Assembly (NCBI RefSeq): GCF_000710915.1
Contig: NZ_BAUA01000185.1
Coordinates: forward strand, 62,001 to 126,000
Reading direction: 5' to 3'
Length of the DNA: 64,000 bases
Origin: Nocardia brasiliensis IFM 10847
Lineage (GTDB): Bacteria; Actinomycetota; Actinomycetes; Mycobacteriales; Mycobacteriaceae
A program made the translations under genes and the position numbers. Below the pieces are notes generated by a model. It was not told where the DNA came from. It was given only the letters and a program-made list of their open reading frames with translations, and did no database searches. Below are positions 8,258-16,482 of this stretch, piece by piece (the stretch's first letter is position 1; every line of letters starts with the position of its first letter).

Positions 8258-9918
8258 GCCGACTCCGTCTGTTCCGCGAGTTGCACGGCTGCCACCCGCG
8301 CGAATTCGCCCGCCGCGAGGCGCTCTCGGCAGCGATGCCGCTGGATCTTGCCGCTGGGGGTCCGCGGCAACGCGTTGCGGCGCAGGAACACGCATTCGTC
8401 GAGTTCCAGTGCACCCGTTGCCATCGCGGCGGCCGCGGCCCGGCGGGCCACCTCGCCGTAATCGGTGCGGGCACCGCCCGACTCGACCAGCAGCGTCAGC
8501 CAGGGGCGGCCGGTTCGATCGGAGTCGACCAGCGTCGAACAACCCCACCGCAGACCGCCGGACACCTCGATGGCCTTCTCGACCTCGCGCAGATACACGT
8601 TGCGGCCACCCACCGAGATCATGTCGTCGCTACGCCCGACCGGGTACAGGTGACCGTCCACGACGAAGCCGAGGTCGCCGGGATCGAGCACCCCGTCGTC
8701 GAAGTGCTGACCCGTGCGCGCCGGATCGCCGTAGTAGCCGCTGGCCAACGACACCGAACGGAATCGGATCGGCGCGAGCCGCTCCTGATCCGGGGTGGGT
8801 TCGACCAGTTCCGTGCCCCGACAGACCGGGCCCGCGCTGACCACCTTCGTCGCACCGGGATCGGCCGGATCGACCCGGCGCAGCCGGCCCGCCGCGAGCG
8901 CCGTCGCGTCCATGGCGAGGAAGCGCGGCTCCTCGGTCAGCGGCGTCGCGGTCACCGCGAGGGTGCCCTCGGCGAGACCGTACGCGGGCATCAGCGCCTG
9001 TCGGCGCAAGCCGAATCGGCCGAGGTCGGCGACCGCGTTCTCGAGCACCTCCCAATAGACCCGCTCCGCCCCGATGATGGCCGCCTTCAGCTGGGCCAGC
9101 GAACCGGGCAGGTGTTTCGCGCGCAGCCTGGTCACCCGGGCCGCCACCTGCAACGCGGTCGGGCTGCCCGCCGTGTAGTGCGCGCCGTAGCGCGCGATGT
9201 CCTCGAACCAGGTCTTCGGCGACATCAGGAACCGCTGCGGCGTCGAGTAATACGTGGTGACGTCGTTCCACCAACCGCTGAGCAAGCCGCCGAACAAGCC
9301 CATATCGTGCGACCACGGCAGCCAGCAGACCCCGACTTCACCCGGCTCGGCCTCGGTCAGGTTCGCCAGCATGTCCAGCTGTGCCGCGATCGCCCGCGGT
9401 GTCAGCATGCACCCCTTGGGCGACCCCGTGCTGCCCGAGGAGTACTGGATGAACGCCACCTCCTCGGCATCAGGCGGCGCCGGCTCGACACTGTCACGTC
9501 CGCGGTCGAGAGATTCGAACGCGACACCGGGCACCCCGTCGTCCCGCGCGTCCGGCAAACTCGCCAGCAGGGCCGCATCCGCCAGCAGCACAACGGGTTC
9601 CAATTGATCGAGAATGACGCGCAATTGATCCGCGTAACCGGCGGCGTCGGTGCCCGCCACCCGCACGGGAAGCGAAGCCACCACCGCGCCGCACATCCAG
9701 CTCGCCACCATCGCGCGGGCCGCGTCCGGGCCGTTCGTGAGCACGATCGCGACCCGGGTTCCCGGCCCTACCCCATGCCTGCGCAGGGCGCGGGTCGTAT
9801 CCTGCGCCCCGGCAACCAGTTCCGCCCAACTGGTCGCGACATATCCGCCGTCGACCCAGAAGGCGGCGCTGGATTCGAACGATCGCGAATCCTCGAAAAG
9901 ACGCTGCCACAGAGTCAT
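8254..9918 (-). CDS. Fatty-acyl-AMP ligase (FAAL-like)
   Basis: The 554-residue adenylate-forming enzyme has the AMP-binding core IQYSSGSTGSPKG, the A5 motif YGLAEGTLAVT, the A7/A8 region DPGDLGFVVDG and the hinge RSDDMISVGGRN. The C-terminal Lys motif is RTPSGKIQR. The text after YGLAEGT (acyl-specific insertion and SAGPVCRGTEL) looks like fatty-acyl-AMP ligases, which activate free fatty acids and pass them to an ACP rather than to CoA. Partner carriers are the stand-alone ACP at the head of the operon or the PKS N-terminal ACP. The ATG at 9918 overlaps the desaturase stop as ATGA. An uninterrupted frame joins it to the front of the desaturase, but that fusion is an artefact of the desaturase frameshift. 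Confidence 0.92.
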   Translation of the reverse strand: MTLWQRLFEDSRSFESSAAFWVDGGYVATSWAELVAGAQDTTRALRRHGVGPGTRVAIVLTNGPDAARAMVASWMCGAVVASLPVRVAGTDAAGYADQLRVILDQLEPVVLLADAALLASLPDARDDGVPGVAFESLDRGRDSVEPAPPDAEEVAFIQYSSGSTGSPKGCMLTPRAIAAQLDMLANLTEAEPGEVGVCWLPWSHDMGLFGGLLSGWWNDVTTYYSTPQRFLMSPKTWFEDIARYGAHYTAGSPTALQVAARVTRLRAKHLPGSLAQLKAAIIGAERVYWEVLENAVADLGRFGLRRQALMPAYGLAEGTLAVTATPLTEEPRFLAMDATALAAGRLRRVDPADPGATKVVSAGPVCRGTELVEPTPDQERLAPIRFRSVSLASGYYGDPARTGQHFDDGVLDPGDLGFVVDGHLYPVGRSDDMISVGGRNVYLREVEKAIEVSGGLRWGCSTLVDSDRTGRPWLTLLVESGGARTDYGEVARRAAAAAMATGALELDECVFLRRNALPRTPSGKIQRHRCRERLAAGEFARVAAVQLAEQTESA

Positions 9919-10917
9919 TCCACATCCGCAACGTCGACGGGACCCAGGTCCTTGGCGCTCGCCTGCCCGCGCTCGGCCAGCGGGCGGGCGGGCTCGTGCG
10001 GTGCGGTGCGGCCACTGCCGACCCGGCTCAGCCCGGCGGCCCGTTGCTGCTGCCGGGCCGGGTCGATGCGGATGATGTCCCAGGCCAGATGCAGCTTCTC
10101 CAGCGTGTAGATGGTGAGAGCGCTGAGATCCAGCTCCCACCAACGGAATCCGTGCCGCGCCGACCGGGGGAACGCGTGGTGGTTGTTGTGCCAGGACTTC
10201 CCCGAAGGACGGGATCGACAGCCAGAACACGTTGCGGGATTCGTCGGCGGTGTCGAAGCGGCGTCTGCCGAAGTAGTGTCCGATCGAATTCACCGCGTAG
10301 GTCACGTGGTTTCCGATGAACATCCGCACCAGCCCGCCCCACAGGATGCCGGTCAGAAAACCGGCCAGGGTGCCGGTGAAAGCCAGGCCGAGCAGACCTG
10401 GCAGCAGCAGGCCGGCGAGCACGACCGGGACGAATCTGATCGACAGGAATCGGATGTCGGCGTCCCGGCAGAGATCCGGGCAATAACGCACCGGATCGGA
10501 GGAGAGATTCTTGTCGAAGAGCCAGCCCAGGTGCGAGTGCCAGAGACCTTTCACGACGCCGCGGAAGTCCACTCGGTCTTCGAAGTAGGGCGAGTGCGGA
10601 TCGCCGGGTTTGTCCGCCACCCGGTGGTGGCGGCGGTGGTGTGCGACCCAGATGAGCGGCGGCCCCTGACCAGCCATCGCCCCCGCGGTCACGAAGAAGA
10701 GTTTGATCGGCCGGGTGGTCTTGAACGACCGGTGTGCGAGCAATCGGTGATAGCCGATGGAGACCCCCAGTCCGCCGATCACGCTCATGATGACGAAAAC
10801 AGCGAGGTCCGCAGGGCCGACCAGGGAGTTCCACAGCAGCACCATGGCCGCGATGACGCCGAGGAAAGGCAGGATGGACGCCGCGAGGATATATATGTAG
10901 TGCTCGCGGCCGTTCAT
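9915..10917 (-). pseudogene. Membrane fatty-acid desaturase/acetylenase-like, broken by a +1 frameshift
   Basis: From the ATG at 10917 the protein shows membrane segments and the first two histidine boxes, HRLLAH and HHRRHH, of acyl-ACP/CoA delta-desaturases. Near 10194-10200 the frame slips: the expected FGE-SWHNNHH (third box, 10176-10190) is only read after skipping one base of GGGGAAGTCC. Read that way the protein continues for about 95 residues and ends with TGA at 9915, which overlaps the ligase start as ATGA. The total of 1003 nt equals 334 codons plus one base, so a single extra base explains everything. JamB-type enzymes with this fold act on ACP-bound fatty acids beside a FAAL and an ACP, which is the arrangement here. 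Whether the shift is real, a sequencing error or programmed is open. Confidence 0.88.
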
Positions 10918-11186
10918 CGCGGAATTTCCTCGCCGGACGGATATTTCTCGGCGAGGATCTCGTTCGCCAATGCGACGAGATGGCCCAGCGTCTGGATGTC
11001 CGCCGCCTTGGCGGGGTCGAATTCGATCTCGTTGTCCTCCTCCAGCTCGAAGACGATCTCGGCGGTCTGCAGACTCGACAGCCCGATATCCTCCAATGCC
11101 GTGTCGCCGGAGAGTACTAGATCGGCCGGATAGTTGCCCTTGAGCTTATGCCTGATCTTGGCCTCGACCTGGTCCAGGGTAATCAT
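10914..11186 (-). CDS. Stand-alone acyl carrier protein
   Basis: The 90-residue acidic protein has the phosphopantetheine attachment motif DIGLSSL and the typical four-helix ACP pattern. The open frame extends to 11234, but the ATG at 11186 is chosen because a strong ribosome-binding site (AGAAGGGGG) lies just upstream and ACP homology begins there. Its TGA overlaps the desaturase ATG (ATGA). As first gene of the operon it is the likely carrier that holds the fatty-acyl chain during desaturation and possibly methylation before hand-over to the PKS. Function is known from the family; the specific acyl chain is inferred. Confidence 0.95.
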   Translation of the reverse strand: MITLDQVEAKIRHKLKGNYPADLVLSGDTALEDIGLSSLQTAEIVFELEEDNEIEFDPAKAADIQTLGHLVALANEILAEKYPSGEEIPR

Positions 11187-11344
11187 CGATAAGCCCCCTT
11201 CTACCGGCGTGACAAATACCGGTGGAGATATCACGGAAATATTTGCAGGAATCAGGATTCAGCTGCGGTAAATCCTGCTCCGCACGTAGCCGACGTTACT
11301 TTCGCAGTCCGCCGAGTGTCAATATTCGATACCGGCCGAGCCGA
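11187..11344 (-). promoter_or_regulatory. Promoter region of the lipid-PKS operon with a StrR-type operator candidate
   Basis: This 158-nt gap separates the StrR-like regulator from the ACP gene. It contains an inverted repeat: ATCAGGATT (11251-11259) and AATCCTGCT (11271-11279), matching at 8 of 9 positions around an 11-nt spacer. Known StrR/NovG sites have 9-bp half-sites and an 11-nt spacer, though a different base sequence. No T-run follows, so a terminator role is less likely. Confidence 0.55.
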
Positions 11345-12364
11345 TTATCCGATTTCCGAGCGTTGATCCAGCATCAGCGCGAGTTGTTGCCAATCCTGCG
11401 AGCGCTGTCGGGCAAGTTTCGCGATATTGGGTGCACAGTGGCTCGGAATGTTGTGCACTACGGAGCCCCAATCGGCGCCGTTGTCGAAAGGGGTCTCCAG
11501 ACAGCGCAGCAGTTTGCGCCCGGCATCAGTGAAACGCAGCGACGGATCCCGGCGCAACTGCTGTAGCACCTCCGCGGTGACCGCCCACCCCGCACCGAAA
11601 TCCGCTTCCGCCCTGGCCTCCGGCTCATCGCCCGAGGCTGGGCCGGCCGCGGGATCAGCGCCTGCCCAGCGGGCCGGCAGCGGATCCGAACCGCCGCGCA
11701 GTTCTTTGCGAACCTCCTTGGCCGTGGTGAGCGAAATTCCGGCAGCCAGGGCCACCGCACGCGCCGATCGATTCGGATCGGCGGTGAACAACTCCGCGGC
11801 GCGTTGCCTGCCTGCCGAAACGTCGGTTCGGTGCAGCACGCCGTTGCGCGCGATCCGCCCGGTCGGCTGAGGAATCTCCTCAGCCGACCGGGCGCGGATC
11901 ACCCCGACCGTCTTGGGCGAGATCCCGGCGACGGCGGCGATGGCGCGGTCCGACCATTGCGGATACGCCATCAGGATGCGCCGCGCGGCGGCTTTGCGAT
12001 CGGACAGCGACAGCGGCAGACCATGTGCCGCATTGAGTTTCACCGCAAGTACGAACGCTTCGGTGATACTGCCGTCGAACAGCACGGCCGAGATCGTGCT
12101 GTCGCCACGCAACTGGGCGGCACGCAACCGGTGCACGCCATCGATCACCTGCGTCGTGCCCCGATGCACGACGATCGGCGGAAAGGCGGTCGACGATTCG
12201 GCGAGCATCCGTATGTGCGCCGCATTTTCGCCGGCCGTTCTGGGCGACGATTCCGGCGGCAACAGTTCCGAAAGGGGGAACTCGACGATCGCGGAACACA
12301 ATTTCTGTTCACCGGCCGAGCTTTCGACGAGATTGTTCGCTACCATGGGCAACCCGACATGCAT
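11345..12364 (-). CDS. StrR-like ParB-domain transcriptional activator
   Basis: The 339-residue protein begins with a ParB/Spo0J-like nuclease-fold domain: VEFPLSELLP near residue 24, then VIDGVHRLRAAQLRG around 75-90. A helix-turn-helix (YPQWSDRAIAAVAGISPKTVGVIRAR, about 130-155) and a second HTH-like segment (NRSARAVALAAGISLTTAKEVRKEL) follow. StrR, NovG and Teg15 have this layout and switch on antibiotic clusters. It sits 158 nt upstream of the lipid-PKS operon and on the same strand, so it is the likely pathway activator. The ATG at 12364 is chosen for AAGGAAGG seven bases upstream; the frame is open back to 12475. Confidence 0.88.
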   Translation of the reverse strand: MHVGLPMVANNLVESSAGEQKLCSAIVEFPLSELLPPESSPRTAGENAAHIRMLAESSTAFPPIVVHRGTTQVIDGVHRLRAAQLRGDSTISAVLFDGSITEAFVLAVKLNAAHGLPLSLSDRKAAARRILMAYPQWSDRAIAAVAGISPKTVGVIRARSAEEIPQPTGRIARNGVLHRTDVSAGRQRAAELFTADPNRSARAVALAAGISLTTAKEVRKELRGGSDPLPARWAGADPAAGPASGDEPEARAEADFGAGWAVTAEVLQQLRRDPSLRFTDAGRKLLRCLETPFDNGADWGSVVHNIPSHCAPNIAKLARQRSQDWQQLALMLDQRSEIG

Positions 12365-12539
12365 GGGAAACCTTCCTTTACTGTATCGCCGCATCGAATA
12401 GAGACTCTGCGCCGTGAACAAGGGTGCGGTCGCCGAATGCGACCCGAATTCAGCGATCATCGCGACAGCACACACCCCCGTTCAGCATTCAGCACCGTTG
12501 CGACCGATGACCTCTCCCCCGGCCGCGACACGGAAACAA

Positions 12540-12626
12540 TTACGACAACGTCAGATCGGGCAATGCGCTCGATATCGAGACGAATAACAGTGCAGCCAGA
12601 TCATTCTTTGTCAACTCGCTCGTCAC
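12540..12626 (-). CDS. Possible 28-residue peptide gene upstream of the StrR-like gene
   Basis: A GTG at 12626 is preceded by GAGAAGGGG, a near-perfect ribosome-binding site, and opens a 28-residue frame with a charged N-terminus (SELTKND) and a hydrophobic C-terminus rich in Leu, Ser and Ala. It lies 175 nt upstream of the StrR-like start on the same strand. It could be a leader peptide, a RiPP-like precursor or chance. No homologue is recognised and no modification enzyme is adjacent. Confidence 0.22.
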   Translation of the reverse strand: MTSELTKNDLAALLFVSISSALPDLTLS

Positions 12627-12950
12627 CCCCTTCTCGCCACGAGAGATTGCATCACACTTCGTCGGCCGAGGCAACGCGCTATCGCATGTTCCGGCAGTCG
12701 AAATGGCAGCGGGAACAGGATGTTTCAACGAAACGCAATAGCGATGTCGCATCACCGCACCGTAGCGGCGAACGCGAAGTCGACAGCACCTCGGGTCGAC
12801 AATCGATGGCGAAATCGCGATTCAATTGGTATTGTTGCGCCGTTCCCTTTTCCACCCGCGAATCGAGTTGCCCACGCCGTCGATGAGACGCGGAGCGGCG
12901 GCGATCGATTCGGCGGTTCCCGGGACAGACACCCCTGCGCGCAGGCACAC

Positions 12951-12972
12951 TTACTACGAAAGGTCGTAGTAA
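12951..12972. promoter_or_regulatory. Perfect palindromic operator candidate
   Basis: TTACTACGA (12951-12959) and TCGTAGTAA (12964-12972) are exact inverted copies separated by AAGG. The site ends 27 nt before the ATG at 13000, where a repressor would block transcription or the start of translation. TACTAC...GTAGTA half-sites resemble BlaI/MecI-type operators, but no such regulator is in the window, so the binding protein is unknown. Confidence 0.6.
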
Positions 12973-12999
12973 ATCGTCTCGCACAGGGATGGGTAGAGG

Positions 13000-13482
13000 A
13001 TGAAGACGACCGCGCAGCGGGTTCAGCGAGTTGCGGCCCCGCCGCAGCTGCCGATCAGCGAGGACATGGCGGCCGCCGACCACGTGTCGGCCTTCGAGTT
13101 GCGTGCCTCCGGGTCGCGCGATACGCCGGAGCTGTGGTCTCGGCTGGTGTTCGAGCGCGCGCCCGCGCTCATGCGCGGGCTGCTGCGAACCGGGTGGCGA
13201 GTCGTACTGGGGCTGCGATTGGGACCCCGGTCGGCAGAACACGTACTCGGCTGGCATATCGCGCAGCGCGGGCCGAACCATGTTGTGCTCGAAGCACAGT
13301 CGCGGATACTGGCCGCGCAGAACATCGTGGTGACCACCGGATCGGCGGTAACCTGGACCACGCTGGTCCGGTACGACCGCCGAGTGGCGCGGTTCGTGTG
13401 GGCGCTCATGCAGCCCGGCCACAACCTGGTCATTCCCTATCTGCTGCGGCGGGCGGGCAAATCGGAACCCGTGAGCCGGTAG
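13000..13482 (+). CDS. DUF2867-like protein
   Basis: The 160-residue protein has the C-terminal pattern of DUF2867: VVLEAQSRILAAQNIV, then TTLVRYDRRVARFVWALMQPGHNLVIPYLLRRA. Family members are small alpha-beta proteins often fused or linked to NAD-dependent epimerases; their chemistry is unknown. The ATG at 13000 has AGAGG directly abutting it, which is poor spacing, so the ATG at 13066 (after GCGAGGAC) is an alternative. The gene stands alone, divergent from the StrR-like gene, and is probably controlled through the palindrome just upstream. Confidence 0.75.
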   Translation: MKTTAQRVQRVAAPPQLPISEDMAAADHVSAFELRASGSRDTPELWSRLVFERAPALMRGLLRTGWRVVLGLRLGPRSAEHVLGWHIAQRGPNHVVLEAQSRILAAQNIVVTTGSAVTWTTLVRYDRRVARFVWALMQPGHNLVIPYLLRRAGKSEPVSR

Positions 13483-13581
13483 ATCTTCGGCACGGTCGAC
13501 GCGCGCGACTCCGCCAATTCGGCGTGTCGGATGGGTATGCGCCGCATGATGTTCGGTAGGGACGCTGAGGAGGGTGGGATC

Positions 13582-14682
13582 ATGCCGAAGAGCCGCACGA
13601 CACCGCAGCAAGGGACCTACCTGTGCGATAACGCCGGCGACTCGGCCAGCCGATTCGGACTCGGGTCGAGCGATCTGGGTATCCCCTATCTACGATACGA
13701 CGGCACCTGGGGGTACGTCTTCGGCGATTCCTTCCGCGGGCAGGAGGCGACCGGTGAATTCATCGGCAGCCCAGTCGTGTTGTACCAGGCCACTTTCGAC
13801 GCGAGCGGGCACACGCCGATCACGTTCACCGCTGCCGAGCCGATGCCGACGTGCGCGCAACTGTTCGACTACCAGCACAACGCGGACAACGGTTTCGGCT
13901 TCGAGGTCAGCCGGATTCCGAACGACGCGATCACACTCACCGTCGACGGGCGGAACCGGATCTTCATCCAGTACACCTCGGTGCACCGGTGGGTCGGGCC
14001 GGGCAGCGCCGTGGACGGCTCGCTCATGTCCGGCATCGCTTATTCCGACGACAACGGCGCGACCTGGCAGGATTTCGAACGCCATTGGCCCGGCGACGGA
14101 CAGGGTAATCCCGGCAGCCTGGACATGATGTGGTCGTTCGCCGGCGTCGACCCGGACGGGTGGCTGTACGTCTTCAGCAAGGCTTGGAACGGCAGCCACT
14201 TCTACACCGGCGACCGGGGCCGTATCCAGCTGTTCCGTTACCGGCCCGCCGACTTCTTCAACGGCGATCTCGACACCCGCGAGCACTGGGTCTATTCGGA
14301 CGAGACGTGGCAGTGGGTGCCCGCCGCGCAGGCCGCGCCCTCGTCACTGTTCGGATGGGAGAACGGCATCGCCGAGTTCTCGGTGAAACGCATCGGCGAG
14401 CTGTACATCATGAGCTATTTCGACGTGACGGACTTCAGCATCCGCACCCGCACCGCCCCGCGCCCCGACCGCATCTGGACCGCACCGAAAACCCAGGTGG
14501 TCGGGAGCACGATGTGGCCGCCCACGCACTGGTTCCGGCGGATCCAGCCGTTCCCCTACGGCGGCTACCTGCATCCCGGCAGTGCGAGCCCGGACAATCT
14601 GACCTTGCTCATCAGTTCGTGGAACGGAAGACTGGGCGAGCGACCCTACACCGTCACCCAGTGGTCCGGCTTGGCCGCCTGA
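13582..14682 (+). CDS. DUF4185 domain protein (sialidase-like beta-propeller fold)
   Basis: The 366-residue protein matches DUF4185: GIPYLRYDGTWGYVFGDSFRG near the N-terminus, Asp-box-like SDDNGATW and repeated WxxP/F beta-strand motifs. The family has a beta-propeller resembling sialidases and arabinanases and is often exported or phage-associated; catalytic activity is unproven. No signal peptide is evident from the chosen ATG at 13582, which follows GAGGAGGG. It converges on the sugar-importer operon, with only 20 nt between stop codons. A link to glycan capture by that importer is inferred. Confidence 0.82.
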   Translation: MPKSRTTPQQGTYLCDNAGDSASRFGLGSSDLGIPYLRYDGTWGYVFGDSFRGQEATGEFIGSPVVLYQATFDASGHTPITFTAAEPMPTCAQLFDYQHNADNGFGFEVSRIPNDAITLTVDGRNRIFIQYTSVHRWVGPGSAVDGSLMSGIAYSDDNGATWQDFERHWPGDGQGNPGSLDMMWSFAGVDPDGWLYVFSKAWNGSHFYTGDRGRIQLFRYRPADFFNGDLDTREHWVYSDETWQWVPAAQAAPSSLFGWENGIAEFSVKRIGELYIMSYFDVTDFSIRTRTAPRPDRIWTAPKTQVVGSTMWPPTHWFRRIQPFPYGGYLHPGSASPDNLTLLISSWNGRLGERPYTVTQWSGLAA

Positions 14683-14685
14683 TCT

Positions 14686-14698
14686 GTTGCGCCGCAAC
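14686..14698. terminator. Short hairpin between convergent genes
   Basis: GTTGCG-C-CGCAAC is a perfect 6-bp inverted repeat in the 20-nt gap between the DUF4185 stop and the permease stop. It could end transcription in both directions, but the stem is short and no T-run follows. Confidence 0.35.
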
Positions 14699-14702
14699 GG
14701 TT

Positions 14703-15557
14703 TCAACGGCCAGCGAGGCCCGCGGTGGCGATACCGTGCACGAACGCGCGCTGCGTGAGCGCGTAGACGACGAGCATGGGCGCCAGCATCATCATCGACG
14801 CGGCCATGAACACCGGCCAGTTGGCGGTGTACTGGCCCTGCATCCAGACCAGGCCGAGGTTGAGCGTGGAGATGCTGTCGCGCTGGATCATGATCAGCGG
14901 CCAAAGGAAGTCGTTCCACACCGTGACCCAGGTCAGCACCGCGAGTACCAGCACCGCGGGAGTGGTGTGCGGCAACAACACTCGCCAGTAGGTCTGCCAG
15001 AGCGAACAGCCGTCGAGGATGGCGGCTTCCTCGAGTTCGGCGGGCAGCGTGAGGAAGAACTGCCGCATCAGATAGGTGCCGAAGGCGCTGCCGAACAGGC
15101 CGGGCACGATCATCGCCAGCGGGCTGTCCACCCAGCCGAACGTACGCATGAGAATGAACTGGGGAATCACGGTGACCGTCAACGGCACCATGAGGGTGCC
15201 CAGGTAAGCGAGGAAGATCGCATCGCGACCCTTGAACGGCAAGCGGGCGAACGCGTACCCGGCCAGCGAGCAGAAGAACACCTGTCCGCAGGTGACCAGT
15301 CCCGCATAGAGGACCGTGTTGAGGAACATGCGCTCGAACGGCACGAACTCGAAGACGAGCCGGTAGTTCGACCACTGCGGATCGTCCGGGACGAGATCGG
15401 TCCCCGTGATCCGGCCCGGCGGCTTCAGCGAGCCCGCCAGCGCCCACAGGATCGGCAGCAGCGCGCACCACGCCATCACCACGAGCGCGAGGTAGACCAG
15501 AACGCCGCGCAGGGTGCGCCGGACGATGACACGCTGATATTTCGCGGTGGCGGCCAC
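14703..15557 (-). CDS. Carbohydrate ABC transporter permease (MalG type)
   Basis: The 284-residue protein has six predicted membrane segments and the EAA loop (EEAAILDGCSLWQTYWRVLLP) that docks to an ABC ATPase. Length and motif fit CUT1-family sugar permeases. The start is a GTG at 15557, 1 nt after the stop of the MalF-type partner. It is the last gene of a five-gene operon. No ATPase gene is nearby; actinobacteria commonly share one MsiK-type ATPase among such importers. Confidence 0.93.
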   Translation of the reverse strand: MAATAKYQRVIVRRTLRGVLVYLALVVMAWCALLPILWALAGSLKPPGRITGTDLVPDDPQWSNYRLVFEFVPFERMFLNTVLYAGLVTCGQVFFCSLAGYAFARLPFKGRDAIFLAYLGTLMVPLTVTVIPQFILMRTFGWVDSPLAMIVPGLFGSAFGTYLMRQFFLTLPAELEEAAILDGCSLWQTYWRVLLPHTTPAVLVLAVLTWVTVWNDFLWPLIMIQRDSISTLNLGLVWMQGQYTANWPVFMAASMMMLAPMLVVYALTQRAFVHGIATAGLAGR

Positions 15558-15558
15558 G

Positions 15559-16482
15559 TCAGGTCTCCTCGGCGCCGGTGCGCGAGAGTCGCAGCTGGAA
15601 GTAGGTGAGCGCGAGCAGGATCGCGAAGATGACCCAGGCCAGCGCGCAGGCGTAGCCGAGATCGTTGAAGACGAACGCGTTCTGGAAGAGCATGATGCCG
15701 AACAGATAGGTCCCGGTTTCCGGGCCGCCCGCGCTGCCGGTCAGCACATAGGCCTGATCGAAGGCCTGCACCGTGTTGATGATCGTGATGACGAAGACGA
15801 AGCCCAGCGCGGGCCGGATCAGCGGCAGCGTGATCGACCGGAACCGCTGCCACCCGCCCGCGCCGTCGATACGCCCGGCCTCGTACAGCTCCGTCGGCAC
15901 GCCCTGCATCGCCGCGAGCAGCACGGCCGCGGCGAACGGCACGCTCTTCCAGATGCTGACCAGGCACAGCGACACCAGCGCCCAGTTCGGGTCGGCCAGC
16001 CACTGCACCGGATCGACGCCGAACCACCCGAGCATCGCGTTGAACAGCCCGCCTTCGGTGGCGAACATGAACTTCCAGACGACGGTGATCGCGGCGGTGG
16101 ACGCGACCAGCGGCATGAACATGACGCTGCGGAAAAGAGCTATGCCCCTGACTTTTTCGTTGAGCGCGGCGGCGACGGCCAGGCTGATCACGACGGTGGG
16201 GATCAGGGTGACGACGGTGAAGAGGACGGTATTGCGCAGCGCGATGTAGAACAGCGGGTCCTCGGCGAACAGCCGGCGATAGTTCGCCGCGCCGACGTAC
16301 TCCGGGGCGCTGAACATATTCCAGTGGTGCAAGCTCAGATACAGCGAAAGCCCGAGCGGGAACATCAGGAATACCAGTACCGCAAGCAGATTCGGCGCGA
16401 CGAAAGTACGGCCCGCGGCCGCTTTGCGACGGGTCAGGCCGGACGGCCGCCGACCGGCGCCGCGCTGGCCGACGGCAGTCAC
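15559..16482 (-). CDS. Carbohydrate ABC transporter permease (MalF type)
   Basis: The 307-residue permease has a cytoplasmic Arg/Lys-rich start, FVAPNLLAVLVFLMFPLG as first membrane segment, and the EAA loop YEAGRIDGAGGWQRFRSITLP. The GTG at 16482 overlaps the stop of the solute-binding protein (GTGA), so translation is coupled; the frame open to 16605 lies within the upstream gene. Together with the MalG-type protein it forms the membrane channel of a sugar importer. Confidence 0.92.
   Translation of the reverse strand: MTAVGQRGAGRRPSGLTRRKAAAGRTFVAPNLLAVLVFLMFPLGLSLYLSLHHWNMFSAPEYVGAANYRRLFAEDPLFYIALRNTVLFTVVTLIPTVVISLAVAAALNEKVRGIALFRSVMFMPLVASTAAITVVWKFMFATEGGLFNAMLGWFGVDPVQWLADPNWALVSLCLVSIWKSVPFAAAVLLAAMQGVPTELYEAGRIDGAGGWQRFRSITLPLIRPALGFVFVITIINTVQAFDQAYVLTGSAGGPETGTYLFGIMLFQNAFVFNDLGYACALAWVIFAILLALTYFQLRLSRTGAEET

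Larger units (their letters stand above)
12365..12999. other. Intergenic region between the cluster regulator and the DUF2867-like gene
   Basis: About 630 nt hold no recognisable gene except the 28-residue candidate at 12540-12626. Composition is less GC-rich than the neighbours around 12540-12720. The right end carries a perfect 9-bp palindrome (12951-12972), listed separately. Divergent promoters for both flanking genes are expected here. Confidence 0.6.

Noticed and set aside
8254..10917. Single 887-residue reading frame joining desaturase and acyl-AMP ligase
   Set aside because: The middle part is low-complexity out-of-frame translation. One skipped base restores the desaturase end and an ATGA overlap with a well-placed ligase start, so two genes are more likely than a fusion.
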